DNA from: Anaerolineae bacterium
GTDB lineage: Bacteria; Chloroflexota; Anaerolineae; Aggregatilineales; Phototrophicaceae
Direction of reading: 5' to 3'
Length of the DNA: 59,830 nucleotides
NCBI GenBank assembly: GCA_022842885.1
Contig: JALHOR010000023.1
Coordinates: 1-59,830, forward strand
Both the position numbers and the translations under genes were made by a program. This document shows positions 1 to 8,576 of this stretch, piece by piece; positions within the stretch are counted from its first letter, which is position 1; each line of letters starts with the position of its first letter. A model generated the notes under the pieces. The model was given only the letters and a program-made list of their open reading frames with translations. It had not been told where the DNA came from and searched no databases.

Positions 1-286
1 GTAAGCCGCTGCTCAAAAAACCGCCGCGACTTTTGGCACGTTCCAACGCTTCGCGGGCTTGCGGGCTAATGCGCTGGCGCATAGGCGCCCGCCGGATAGC
101 ATCAATCAGCGTTTCACGGTCTTTGCCAAATGCCACTACCGATGCCAGCATTGCCACCCCAAAAATTGCCAATAACGTTAATTGGATCGGGGTGCTGATG
201 GTCGCTCCCCCCGCTAACAAAGCGAAGGCAATAATTAATCCCAGAACTGTTAACCAAGCAGTGTTGCGTCGTCTCAACTGAATCAT
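1..286 (-). CDS. Small membrane protein, 3' end cut by window edge
   Basis: An open frame runs leftwards from an ATG at 286 to the window edge with no stop in the 95 visible codons. The product opens with a short basic stretch (MIQLRRRN) and then shows two closely spaced hydrophobic segments, roughly residues 9-25 and 30-50. A polar, Arg-rich region follows. This looks like a two-helix membrane anchor with a cytoplasmic tail. A possible -10 (TATACT on the minus strand, near 320) lies upstream. The family is not recognised. It is divergent from the kinase gene to its right. Confidence 0.6.
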   Translation of the reverse strand, partial: MIQLRRRNTAWLTVLGLIIAFALLAGGATISTPIQLTLLAIFGVAMLASVVAFGKDRETLIDAIRRAPMRQRISPQAREALERAKSRGGFLSSGL

Positions 287-417
287 AGTGCGTCCGATTT
301 AGGCTGCATGTATCGTTAATAGTATAAGCCCGAAAGGGGGTGTCTGTCCACATACCCTGCCCAATATACGCACCAAGTTCAATTTAGGTTGTAATTTCCG
401 TTGGGTGCTATCGGCGT

Positions 418-423
418 TATAAT
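418..423 (+). promoter_or_regulatory. -10-like TATAAT upstream of the kinase gene
   Basis: A consensus TATAAT lies 35 bases before the chosen start codon. No good TTGACA-like -35 is seen at 16-18 bases spacing, so the assignment rests on the -10 alone. Confidence 0.4.
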
Positions 424-458
424 AGTTGCAAGTCGGTCATGCGCTAAGGATGATAAGT

Positions 459-3092
459 ATGGGTGAGCCACAAACCATTGCCGGGCGTTATCGCATTGGG
501 CGGGAAATTGGCGCAGGCGGGATGGGGTCAGTGTTTTTGGGCATGGATGTCCAGACCGAAGAACAGGTTGCCATTAAACGCCTCAACCCAGAACTGACGC
601 GCAATGACCCGGACATCATCCAACGCTTTGAACGCGAAGCCGAAGCCCTGCGCCGCTTGAATCACCCCAATATTGTCAAAGTTTTTGCCCATACCGTTGA
701 AAATGACAGACATTATATCGTCATGGAGTTTGTAAGCGGTGGCTCTTTGGCAGATACATTAGAAAAAACCCCGCAAATGCCCATAGACCGCACCTTAAAT
801 ATTGCACTCGATTTATCCGATGCCCTCACTCGCGCTCATCGCCTCAAAATTATCCATCGGGATATTAAGCCCGCTAATGTGCTGCTGGCAGAAGATGGCA
901 CGCCGCGCTTGACCGATTTCGGCGTAGCCTATATGAGTGATGGCAACCGCGTCACCGAAACCGGCATGATGGTCGGCACATTGGCGTATTTGCCGCCGGA
1001 AGTGCTGAGTGGCGAAAAGATGGATGAGCGCGGTGATATTTGGGCATTCGGCATCATGCTCTATGAGATGCTTGCCGGGGAACGCCCCTTTAGTGCCGAT
1101 AACACCGGGGCAATGCTGCATGGCATCCTGATGAATCCGACGCCGGATATTTTTGAATATCGGGATGATGTGCCTTGGACGCTGATGGGGCTGGTCTATT
1201 GGATGCTGGAAAAAGACCCAGCGAAACGCCCGCAAAGTACGCGCTTAATCGGCGCGATGATAGAAAATATTCTCTCTGGCAAAACACTCCCTGCGAATTG
1301 GTTTGGCGATAGCAGCGGGGCATACGACGAGGTAAAAACCCCCACCCGCGAACAAGCCCGCGATGCGGTCATGCAGCATATGACCGGTTCTTTCCGGTTG
1401 GAAGATGCCAACCCGCCCAAAGGCACTGGGCAACAGCCTATTCCGCGTATTGCCACCGACATGATCACCGATGATTTGCCCGAAAAACCGATTACACTGA
1501 CGCAAAAATTGCCAATGGTGGGCGAAGTTCCCAAAAAATCACCATCGCGCATTTTGATAGCAGCAGCGGCACTGTTGATTATTGTGCTGTTGGCAGGGGG
1601 AGCATTGTTATTGTCGAATATGCCAACCCCAGACATTATCATTGAACCCGTTGCCAACGATGAAAATATGGTGCTGGTCGCCCAATTTGAGCGCGTTAGT
1701 GGCGAAGAACGCGATGTGCAGCGATTCATCATTGAAGATTTGCGCGGACACCTAGAAGAAGATAACCCCGAAGCAAAAATCCGTGTGCGTGAATATCCGG
1801 CGGTGATTCGGACGGACGAAGAGGCTCATGCTATCGGCGCGAAATACGCGGCAGATGTGATTGTGTGGGGCAATTATGATGCCAGCCGGGTGGAAGCACA
1901 GGTGCAAATTGGTGATTTATCGCTCTATCCGTTGAATCCTTACGATGAGGCGACATCGCGCCGATTCATGGATAGCACCATGACTCTCAGCGATGAACGG
2001 GAACAATCGCTCATCACGAGTGTCGTGGCAGTGCTGAATTTGCTGGCATCGGTGGATGGCGATGCTTTTTCAGTCGCACGGAATGTAACCGTCTTATCCA
2101 CCATCACCGACCCGCCGGGAACAATTGCTGGCAACAGCGCCGGGGATAAATATCATCGCTATTTACGCTATTATATCCCCGATATTGAAAGCGCCTTGGC
2201 AGAAGCCAATCAAATGGTTCAATCGGATGCGTCGCATAGTCTGCCTTATGTGGTGCGGGCGTTGGGGTATGCTCGTGCTGGCAACCTAGAGGAGATGCGC
2301 CAAGATATTGCCACTGCCGAACAATTTGCCCCGCCCAACTTTTATGCTCCAGTGATGATGAATTTGACTGATAATTTCGCCTATACCCGCGATTACGCGG
2401 ATATGCTGACCCAAGTGGATGTGATGTTGGCGGCACACCCGGATGATTTTTATTATCTTTCGATGCGTGGCGTTGCTCATTATATTTTGGGCAATTATGA
2501 CGAGTCGCAAGCGGCGGCACTCCGGGCGATTGAAGTGGGCGCAGAAGCCAATTTCGCCTATGCTGTTGCGACGGCTGTGGCGTTGCGTAAAGGTGATTTA
2601 ACGACTGCCAGCCGCTTGTTTAACGAAGTGATTCAAAAATTCCCCGACTCATCGTTCACAGAACGCTTGCTCAAAGCCATACTAAACGAAGAAGCCGCCT
2701 CTATCGGGTTTGTGCCATTAAATGCGGCATTTGGCAATTTAACGCTGCGGCGTTGGCGCGATGTCCTCAACGTGACGGATAACGCCATTGATGATGACGA
2801 TGTGCTGACCGATATTTATTTTCTGCGCGGGTTTGCCCAATGCAATTTGGGGGATGATGCTGCCGCCGAAGCATCTTTTTCTAAAGCCATCGAACTTGAA
2901 CCGGATTATACGCTGATGTATTTGCTGCGGGCAGAAGTTCGCAATAATCAGGGGAATATTTTGGGTGCAGGCAGCGATATTTTGCAGGTGCAGCAATCGG
3001 ATTTAGCAGAGACCTTCGCGCCGCTGCTTGCCGCAGGTGCCAGTGGCGATTTAACGTGCCAGAACTTTTTGGATTTTGAATTGCCAGAATAG
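459..3092 (+). CDS. Transmembrane Ser/Thr protein kinase with C-terminal TPR region
   Basis: Hanks-type (PknB-like) kinase of 877 residues. The N-terminal catalytic domain (about residues 8-270) has the glycine loop GAGGMG, the ATP-binding lysine in VAIKRL, the catalytic loop HRDIKPAN, the DFG motif and a PPE motif. A single transmembrane helix lies near residues 363-386. The remaining roughly 490 residues should be outside the membrane. They hold a domain of unknown type and then TPR-like repeats in the last 250 residues. The ATG at 459 was chosen because AAGGA lies 8 bases upstream. TTG 426 and ATG 450 are in frame but less well placed. A TATAAT box is at 418-423. The architecture suggests an external protein-interaction or sensing domain that controls the kinase; the ligand is unknown. 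Confidence 0.93.
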   Translation: MGEPQTIAGRYRIGREIGAGGMGSVFLGMDVQTEEQVAIKRLNPELTRNDPDIIQRFEREAEALRRLNHPNIVKVFAHTVENDRHYIVMEFVSGGSLADTLEKTPQMPIDRTLNIALDLSDALTRAHRLKIIHRDIKPANVLLAEDGTPRLTDFGVAYMSDGNRVTETGMMVGTLAYLPPEVLSGEKMDERGDIWAFGIMLYEMLAGERPFSADNTGAMLHGILMNPTPDIFEYRDDVPWTLMGLVYWMLEKDPAKRPQSTRLIGAMIENILSGKTLPANWFGDSSGAYDEVKTPTREQARDAVMQHMTGSFRLEDANPPKGTGQQPIPRIATDMITDDLPEKPITLTQKLPMVGEVPKKSPSRILIAAAALLIIVLLAGGALLLSNMPTPDIIIEPVANDENMVLVAQFERVSGEERDVQRFIIEDLRGHLEEDNPEAKIRVREYPAVIRTDEEAHAIGAKYAADVIVWGNYDASRVEAQVQIGDLSLYPLNPYDEATSRRFMDSTMTLSDEREQSLITSVVAVLNLLASVDGDAFSVARNVTVLSTITDPPGTIAGNSAGDKYHRYLRYYIPDIESALAEANQMVQSDASHSLPYVVRALGYARAGNLEEMRQDIATAEQFAPPNFYAPVMMNLTDNFAYTRDYADMLTQVDVMLAAHPDDFYYLSMRGVAHYILGNYDESQAAALRAIEVGAEANFAYAVATAVALRKGDLTTASRLFNEVIQKFPDSSFTERLLKAILNEEAASIGFVPLNAAFGNLTLRRWRDVLNVTDNAIDDDDVLTDIYFLRGFAQCNLGDDAAAEASFSKAIELEPDYTLMYLLRAEVRNNQGNILGAGSDILQVQQSDLAETFAPLLAAGASGDLTCQNFLDFELPE

Positions 3093-3335
3093 CTTTTGGC
3101 TGTTAGCGATTAGCTTTTAGCAAAAACAAGTCACGCTTTAGCCCGCAGACAGATTGAATCAGTTCAGGCATAGATGCAAAAACCACAAAGGCACAAAGGA
3201 CACGAAGAAAACTTCTCAGTGATACCTCTGTGCGCTCTGTGTTCTCTGTGGTTCAAAAAAAGTTCTTGAAGATTGATGTTAAGTTAGGGCATTTGCCCTA
3301 TCAGCTAAAAGCCAAAAGCTAACGGCTAACAGCCA
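3093..3335. repeat. Intergenic block of two nested inverted dispersed repeats
   Basis: This gene-free stretch is built from repeats. The outer pair is a motif of the type gctaaaagccaaaagcta, present near 3093-3122 and inverted near 3301-3334. Inside lies a second inverted pair: arm 3181-3207 (begins aaccacaaaggcac) and arm 3226-3253 (ends ctctgtggtt). The inner type occurs again at 5937-6013, 21088-21120 and 47234-47264, and the outer type again at 44650-44697. No ORF or terminator is seen here. Confidence 0.75.
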
Positions 3336-3338
3336 AAT

Positions 3339-4394
3339 TTACATCATCAACACGCGATGAAACACCGCGTTAAATTCCGCTGGTTTTTCAATAAACGGGC
3401 TGTGCGCGGTGTCTTCAATCATGACTTCTTCATACGCCCCGCCGTGTGCCTGATACTGATTGAGAACGTTGCGCGTTTGTGTAATCATCGGCTGTGGCGG
3501 ATAGACTTCTGCGCCGGGATAACCGGGAATCGCGCCTAAACTACCCAGAAAACCCATCTCGAACATCGAGCCATCCGCAATAATCTGGTCATGACTGCCG
3601 CGCACCCACAAGATATATGGCTTGGGAGTGATGGTGTATAACGCCGTGATGTCTTTGGCATATTGGGGCGTCAGCGCATTAATCAAGCCCATCGTGCCGG
3701 GCGCAACATTGGGCCAATTGGCAGAAGGCGTCATATCGCCGGGGTAATCTTCTGCGCCCACATGGGTAGAGAGCAGCGATGACAAATAATCTTCTTCACG
3801 GGCGGGGACAAACGGTGGCTTCCAATAAAACGCATTCATGATATTGCGCGGCGATGCTGGATTATCAATGCCGCGTTCACCCGCTGCGACCAATTTGGGG
3901 AAATCCGGGTTGACCGTGCCACCGCCCGAACCGGCGCTATCGTCCCACACTTTTGATCCATCGGCTTTTGTGCCGCCAAAGCCAAAGGGCGATGCCGGAC
4001 ACGCCAAGGTCACGGTTTGGCACATCTGTGGGTAATGCATCATGAACACAAACAAGATGGGACCGCCTGCCGAATGCCCCACAAAATGCGCTTTTGCAAT
4101 ACCGAGCGTATCCATGAGTGCCTTAATATCCTCTGCCAAATCGCCGAGACCTTGCGTGGCATCAATTTTTTGCGCCGGGTCAGCATCACCATAGCCGCGT
4201 TGGTCAAGCGCAATGCCGCGAAATCCTGCGGGCAGTGCCAACATGGTTTCTTCCCAATAGGTGGCGCTGCTGGCGTTGCCATGCACAAAAATCACGGGCG
4301 TAGCATCGTCCGCGCCGCTGAATAATACTCGTGTGGTGATACGCGATGAGGTGATGGTTTTGGCAGTAATGCCGGATAACGTTGCAACAGTCAT
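3339..4394 (-). CDS. Alpha/beta-fold hydrolase
   Basis: The 351-residue protein has the alpha/beta-hydrolase layout. HGNAS (about residues 39-43) forms the oxyanion region, LDQRGYG follows, and GHSAGG (about 103) carries the nucleophile serine. The late aspartate in GSHDQI and the histidine in EDTAHSPF near the C-terminus would complete the Ser-Asp-His triad. No signal peptide is seen, so it is probably cytoplasmic. The substrate cannot be told from sequence; esterases, haloalkane-type hydrolases and peptidases share this fold. AGGAG lies about 10 bases before the ATG. It stands alone between repeats and the AlbA_2 gene. Confidence 0.88.
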   Translation of the reverse strand: MTVATLSGITAKTITSSRITTRVLFSGADDATPVIFVHGNASSATYWEETMLALPAGFRGIALDQRGYGDADPAQKIDATQGLGDLAEDIKALMDTLGIAKAHFVGHSAGGPILFVFMMHYPQMCQTVTLACPASPFGFGGTKADGSKVWDDSAGSGGGTVNPDFPKLVAAGERGIDNPASPRNIMNAFYWKPPFVPAREEDYLSSLLSTHVGAEDYPGDMTPSANWPNVAPGTMGLINALTPQYAKDITALYTITPKPYILWVRGSHDQIIADGSMFEMGFLGSLGAIPGYPGAEVYPPQPMITQTRNVLNQYQAHGGAYEEVMIEDTAHSPFIEKPAEFNAVFHRVLMM

Positions 4395-4510
4395 CGTAAA
4401 AATCTCCTAAATAGCAATTCATATTGGGCAATGGGTTAAGCACTATCTAAGCGGTAGACACCCCGAAAAGATAGAGGCAATTTATCATGTTATAGTACAG
4501 GTTGCGATTG

Positions 4511-5500
4511 TTAAGCATCGTCTTTTTTATGATTGTTGGAAGGCAGTTCAATACGAAGATGATTTTCGAGCAGGTCATTCAAGCGGGCAAGTTGGGCAGA
4601 AATTTTTTTGAGTGTTTTTTCGGGTTTGTCTTTGCTGCGGGTGGCGAGTTGAACGGGGGTGAAGGTGTGGCGGTGGTCAAGATATTGGCTCTCATCGTAT
4701 TTAGTTCCCATGATGCCTTCATATTGCAGCTTGAGGCACACGGCTTGATTACCCAGCCATTTATAGCGCGTTTTCATGGTGGCAACATCCAGCGTGAAAG
4801 GGTGCGTGCGGTCTATCACCGCGACATTGATGGGGAACTGCACCTGAAACACTTTTTGATACACTTCTGGCTTGGGGTCAAACGAGATGTTGACGTTTAA
4901 AGCGGGCAAATCATTTAATGCCAAAATCACCAATTCGATGACGCCATGTTTATGGGGATGTTCGCGTAGCAAGCCGCGCAGCATGGGGCGGCGCAGCCCC
5001 CGCCGCGCCCGAATCGCTTCCACGAGATAATGATTCGCCGGGTTAGAATGCGCCCCCGCCCGCACATAATAACGATTGTCATGCGCCATGTGCGGCAAAT
5101 CAAAACTTTCACCAAATGCCACAACTAAGACTACCTGCCCCGGCAAAATACGCGAATCAGCCAATTCGCGTTCAAAGGTTTTGACGGTATAGGGACCCGT
5201 TGGTGTCACACTGACCAACGCTTGGTCAACCCAATCGCGCAATTTTTGCTTGCCCATCATGCCCGGCAGCCCGCCATCAATAATGCCGTGGTCATCTACG
5301 CCGGCGACGAAAATACCACCGCCCGTATTCCAAAAAGCAGAAGCGGCTTTGCACAATTTGGTCTGGAGTTCCGTGCGATAATTGGGCATATCGGCGATAC
5401 GACTGGATTTATATTCGTAATCATCGGTCTCTATGCCGGGTAATTCCAGCAGGTCTGCCTCTGTCCAAACTTCAATGAGGCTGTGATGTTCGTGTAACAT
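4511..5500 (-). CDS. AlbA_2 (Schlafen-type) domain protein
   Basis: 329 residues. The N-terminal half (about residues 20-170) matches the AlbA_2 or Schlafen-AlbA-like domain in pattern: an acidic-aromatic-lysine motif (DDYEYKSS), then AFWNTGGGIFVAGVDDHGII and a YYVRAGAHS strand typical of the family. The C-terminal half is not recognised. Its last 50 residues are charged and Lys-rich. AlbA_2 domains bind nucleic acid and occur in regulators and in defence-related proteins. It lies 42 bases downstream of the HepT-like gene in the same direction, so the two are probably cotranscribed. The function is unproven. Confidence 0.75.
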   Translation of the reverse strand: MLHEHHSLIEVWTEADLLELPGIETDDYEYKSSRIADMPNYRTELQTKLCKAASAFWNTGGGIFVAGVDDHGIIDGGLPGMMGKQKLRDWVDQALVSVTPTGPYTVKTFERELADSRILPGQVVLVVAFGESFDLPHMAHDNRYYVRAGAHSNPANHYLVEAIRARRGLRRPMLRGLLREHPHKHGVIELVILALNDLPALNVNISFDPKPEVYQKVFQVQFPINVAVIDRTHPFTLDVATMKTRYKWLGNQAVCLKLQYEGIMGTKYDESQYLDHRHTFTPVQLATRSKDKPEKTLKKISAQLARLNDLLENHLRIELPSNNHKKDDA

Positions 5501-5542
5501 GATGGGCTAATCCTGCGCTTGCGGCGGGCTGATGAACCGTGT

Positions 5543-5890
5543 TTAATCTTCGTCTTCGTCCGGCGGAACTAAGGCTCGCAGTTCAGTTATGACGATGGGC
5601 AGTTTTTCCATCACCGTTTGCCACAACAAATCTTCGTTATCGTGGGCATATTTGTAGAGGTTGAATTTACGAAAACTGGTCATAGTTTCCCAGTCGGTTT
5701 TTTGATATTGCGCCTTAAAGGGTTTGGACAGTTCCTCTGCTCGCATCCCAATTGACCCTAAACTTTGCGCCAAGGCGTTGATAAGCAGCAGGTCATTATC
5801 CAATGCCTTTTTATCTTTGCCATGCACCGCAGCCGCAGCATCTTGGGCATGTTCCAGTATGATTGCCAATTTGGCAGCATCTTCACTCAT
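5543..5890 (-). CDS. HepT-like small helical protein
   Basis: A 115-residue, all-helical protein with an acidic tail (PPDEDED). The segment TDWETMTSFRKFNLYKY followed by a D-rich helix and LWQTVMEKLPIVITEL resembles the C-terminal half of HepT/DUF86 RNase toxins. There an arginine is followed after four residues by His-x-Tyr. Here the spacing is kept but the histidine position reads Tyr (R-KFNL-YKY). If the homology is right, the catalytic histidine is lost. No MntA-type nucleotidyltransferase is next to it; the neighbour is the AlbA_2 gene. The family assignment is tentative. Confidence 0.55.
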   Translation of the reverse strand: MSEDAAKLAIILEHAQDAAAAVHGKDKKALDNDLLLINALAQSLGSIGMRAEELSKPFKAQYQKTDWETMTSFRKFNLYKYAHDNEDLLWQTVMEKLPIVITELRALVPPDEDED

Positions 5891-5936
5891 AGGGTATTTT
5901 CCTCAATGGCTAGTTGTTTTTGTAAATTATAATATG

Positions 5937-6013
5937 AACCACAAAGGCACGAAAAACACGAAGAGGCATAAGCAGTAAATAATTCTTTGCGTTCTTTGCG
6001 TTTTGGCGGTTGA
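5937..6013. repeat. Dispersed inverted repeat (aaccacaaaggcac type)
   Basis: The left arm 5937-5963 starts gaaccacaaaggcacg. The right arm, about 5985-6013, carries two ctttgcgtt units and ends ggcggttgaa. It is the same family as the inner pair at 3181-3253, with the arms facing each other, and it sits between two minus-strand genes. Confidence 0.65.
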
Positions 6014-6021
6014 AAATGCTT

Positions 6022-7029
6022 TCATCCCCACCGGAGCGCCACCGCACTCCATGTATAGCCCGTGCCAGCGCCCGCCAGCACAATCACATCGCCGGGTTGA
6101 ATTTTATGCTGTGCCAGACCTAATTGCAGCGCCAACACTTGGTCAACACTTTGCACATGCCCATAATGATCCAGATAAACCGATTGTTCCGGTGTCAGCC
6201 CAATTGCCTTCAGAATTTCAATATAAAACGATTTTTTCATGTGGGTGATGCCCATGAATTTTACATCCGAAAGGCGCTGCCCACCTTTTTCAACGGCTTC
6301 CGTAATCACCCGCACAAAATTGGGCAATGATGTGGCATTCAGGCGTTCTGCCATAGTGTCGGCATTGCGGACATCTAACCTGCCTACCACTTCGCCATTC
6401 AGCATTTTGCCTTCGCCAATGGCATCCGGCTCAGTGGTCAACATGACCGTTTCAGATAAACTGCCATCGGTGATTGCCGAAGCACCCAAAATGATATTTT
6501 CAGTGGCATCACGTTTGAGCAGCATGGCACCGCCGCCCGCGCCAAAATTAAACATGAATCGCGCCCGTTGGTTACTCGGACTCACCAAATCATTTTCGCG
6601 GCTGCCGGCTGCCAATAACACATACTCTAACGATGAATCCGCGACCATCATGCTGCGGGCAATGTTCATGGCAATCGGCGCACCTGCACACAGCGCGTAC
6701 ATCTCAAAGGCATAGGCATGAATCGCGCCGACATTATGCTGAATTTTTCCGGCGGCGTTCCAGACGATGTGATCTTTATATTCGCTGCCATGCGAGATGA
6801 CCATCTTAATTTTTTCGGGGGCAATACCTGCCATGGCAAGCGCCTGTTTAGCAGCTTCACTCGCCATATAACTGACCGTATCTTGCTCATCTGCCACATG
6901 CCGCTGGACGATGCCCATTTTGGTGCTTAAGACATCTGCCGGAATGCCGCTGGCAGCCACTAAATCGGCGGCGGTTTCAATCTTTTGTGGAAAATATGTA
7001 CCGATTCCGGCAATCCCGATGGGCGTCAT
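6022..7029 (-). CDS. Ketoacyl synthase III-like (FabH family) thiolase-fold enzyme
   Basis: 335 residues, the usual length for FabH. The order matches KASIII: N-terminal GIAGIGTYFP, the nucleophile cysteine in MYALCAGAP, the glycine-rich GAGGGAMLL, the histidine in GITHMKK, and the C-terminal GAGTGYTWSAVALRWG. FabH-type enzymes condense an acyl-CoA with malonyl-ACP or a similar partner. The catalytic asparagine found in YGNTS of E. coli FabH is replaced here by histidine (YGHVQS), so the chemistry may differ. ATG 7029 was chosen (GGA seven bases upstream); a TTG at 7041 is also in frame. No acyl carrier protein or other fatty-acid gene is adjacent. Confidence 0.85.
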   Translation of the reverse strand: MTPIGIAGIGTYFPQKIETAADLVAASGIPADVLSTKMGIVQRHVADEQDTVSYMASEAAKQALAMAGIAPEKIKMVISHGSEYKDHIVWNAAGKIQHNVGAIHAYAFEMYALCAGAPIAMNIARSMMVADSSLEYVLLAAGSRENDLVSPSNQRARFMFNFGAGGGAMLLKRDATENIILGASAITDGSLSETVMLTTEPDAIGEGKMLNGEVVGRLDVRNADTMAERLNATSLPNFVRVITEAVEKGGQRLSDVKFMGITHMKKSFYIEILKAIGLTPEQSVYLDHYGHVQSVDQVLALQLGLAQHKIQPGDVIVLAGAGTGYTWSAVALRWG

Positions 7030-7103
7030 AGATGTATCCAACGATGCTTGTTATGATACCAATTATAGCAGAATTTTGGCGGTTGAACCTGTGACAAACT
7101 GCC

Positions 7104-7730
7104 TCAATTGCCGATGGGTGTCGCCGCCGCTTGTAGCTCCGCCAGCACATCCTCCGGGAATTGCAGCAGCAAGGATGTCACCCGGTCTAGCGTAAACCCA
7201 TTCTCGGCAAACTCGGCTTGCAAGGGACTCGTGATTGCCCGCTGCACCTCATCAGGCGGCATCTGATAAAGTTGCGCCGCTGTATAGGTGCTGATAACGC
7301 TGCGCGTCACGATGCGAACTGTGTTATAAATATAACCAGCGCGATAATCACCCGGCACAGATGCCCATTCTTCATGAATCAATAAGACCGCTTCTGGATT
7401 GATATGGAACACCACATCTAACCCCAACTGAAGCGTCACATTATCGGCAGTGACGGCTTGTAATAATGGAGCGCCCGTTGCCAATGCCCCACCCGAAACA
7501 TCCGGGCTTGTGGGGCTGAATTGGTAAATTTGCGTGAAAGTAGGGTACAAAAAGATCCGCTGCGATAAGTCGAAGGTGTATCTGCCCGGCGGGAGCAACC
7601 GCAAGCGGGGGGTATCATCCGTATCTACCAACACACCAATTTCATCGGGACGCACGATTATTTCGGACTCAATCGCGCCACACGCCGCCAGTAACCATAT
7701 CAATAGGAGCAATCCCAACCGTTTCATCAT
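7104..7730 (-). CDS. Lipoprotein with Band-7/SPFH-like domain
   Basis: 208 residues starting with a lipoprotein signal (MMKRLGLLLLIW, then the lipobox LAAC), so it is predicted to be lipid-anchored outside the cell membrane. The rest resembles the Band-7/prohibitin fold: IIVRPDEIGVLV, then LLPPGRYTF, VTADNVTLQLGLDVVFHI, and a helical part ending in a helix rich in Ala and Glu. Such proteins usually form membrane-associated oligomers. Start choice: AGAGG lies five bases before the ATG at 7730, and a second ATG is at 7727. The gene is divergent from the Lgt-like gene, with 66 bases between the starts. Confidence 0.72.
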   Translation of the reverse strand: MMKRLGLLLLIWLLAACGAIESEIIVRPDEIGVLVDTDDTPRLRLLPPGRYTFDLSQRIFLYPTFTQIYQFSPTSPDVSGGALATGAPLLQAVTADNVTLQLGLDVVFHINPEAVLLIHEEWASVPGDYRAGYIYNTVRIVTRSVISTYTAAQLYQMPPDEVQRAITSPLQAEFAENGFTLDRVTSLLLQFPEDVLAELQAAATPIGN

Positions 7731-7796
7731 CTTTTCCTCTTTATTCAACGGCAGTCTGTGCCACAATGACCGCCGAAAAGTGTTTGGAAATCATCT

Positions 7797-8576
7797 ATGC
7801 TTTCATCACAGATTACAATTGGCATTTTTACTTTCACAACATATCCATTTTTGCTGACGTTGGCAATCGTTCTTTTGGTGGGATGGGCTGTTCGCAGGGC
7901 AAGCGTTGGGCAACGCCGCCGCACCTTTGATGTCGCATTAGGTGGGATGATAGGCGGTTTGTGCTTGGCACGCCTCCAACATGTGTTATTGCACTGGCAA
8001 TATTTTCAGGTACATCCCAATGAAATGCTGAATTTTCGGGCGGGCGGTTTGGAATGGCACGGTGCGGTCATCGGTGCATTATTTGGGGTAGTGCTGATGG
8101 CACACTGGCGCAAAATATCACTCAAGCCCATTTTAGACCGGGCAACCTTTGGCATCCCCTTGCTGGCATTGGCGGCATGGTGGGGCTGCGAAGTTGCTTT
8201 ATGCGCTTATGGCGCCGAAGTAGCCACCATGGCAGACTACTTGCCCGGTGTTACTTGGGAAGCGATGGATAGCTATGGCTACTTTGCGCCGCGTTTTTAT
8301 ACGCAGCAATTGGGCAAAATCATGTCGCTGCTGCTGCTATGTCTTGCCCTATGGTTGATGTGGTACAAACGTTTATCTGGCAAACGCCTGTGGTTGCTGC
8401 TGTTGTTGCACAGCCTGAGCATGTTCAGCATTGGCTTTTTGCGCGGCGATTATGCCCTGTCGTTATATGGGCTGCGCTTGGATGCTTGGTTGGATTTGGC
8501 AATGCTGTTTTTTGCCGCTATCCTGTTGTTATTACCGCCGAATTTTTCCATTGGGCGTTGGCTGCGCCGCGAATAA
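7797..8576 (+). CDS. Degenerate prolipoprotein diacylglyceryl transferase (Lgt) paralogue
   Basis: 259-residue polytopic protein with about seven hydrophobic segments. The strongest Lgt match is GGLEWHGAVIG, equivalent to the GGMSFHGGLIG block of E. coli Lgt, with its histidine kept and a LARLQHVLLHW segment before it. The next signature, GRIGNFINGELWG in true Lgt, is replaced by a WGCEVALCAYG-type stretch, which loses the conserved Arg, Asn and Glu. The RFxxEFFR-like end reads FLRGDYAL. It is therefore family-related but unlikely to have normal Lgt activity. The 3' end overlaps the convergent Lrp gene by 45 bases. Confidence 0.68.
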   Translation: MLSSQITIGIFTFTTYPFLLTLAIVLLVGWAVRRASVGQRRRTFDVALGGMIGGLCLARLQHVLLHWQYFQVHPNEMLNFRAGGLEWHGAVIGALFGVVLMAHWRKISLKPILDRATFGIPLLALAAWWGCEVALCAYGAEVATMADYLPGVTWEAMDSYGYFAPRFYTQQLGKIMSLLLLCLALWLMWYKRLSGKRLWLLLLLHSLSMFSIGFLRGDYALSLYGLRLDAWLDLAMLFFAAILLLLPPNFSIGRWLRRE

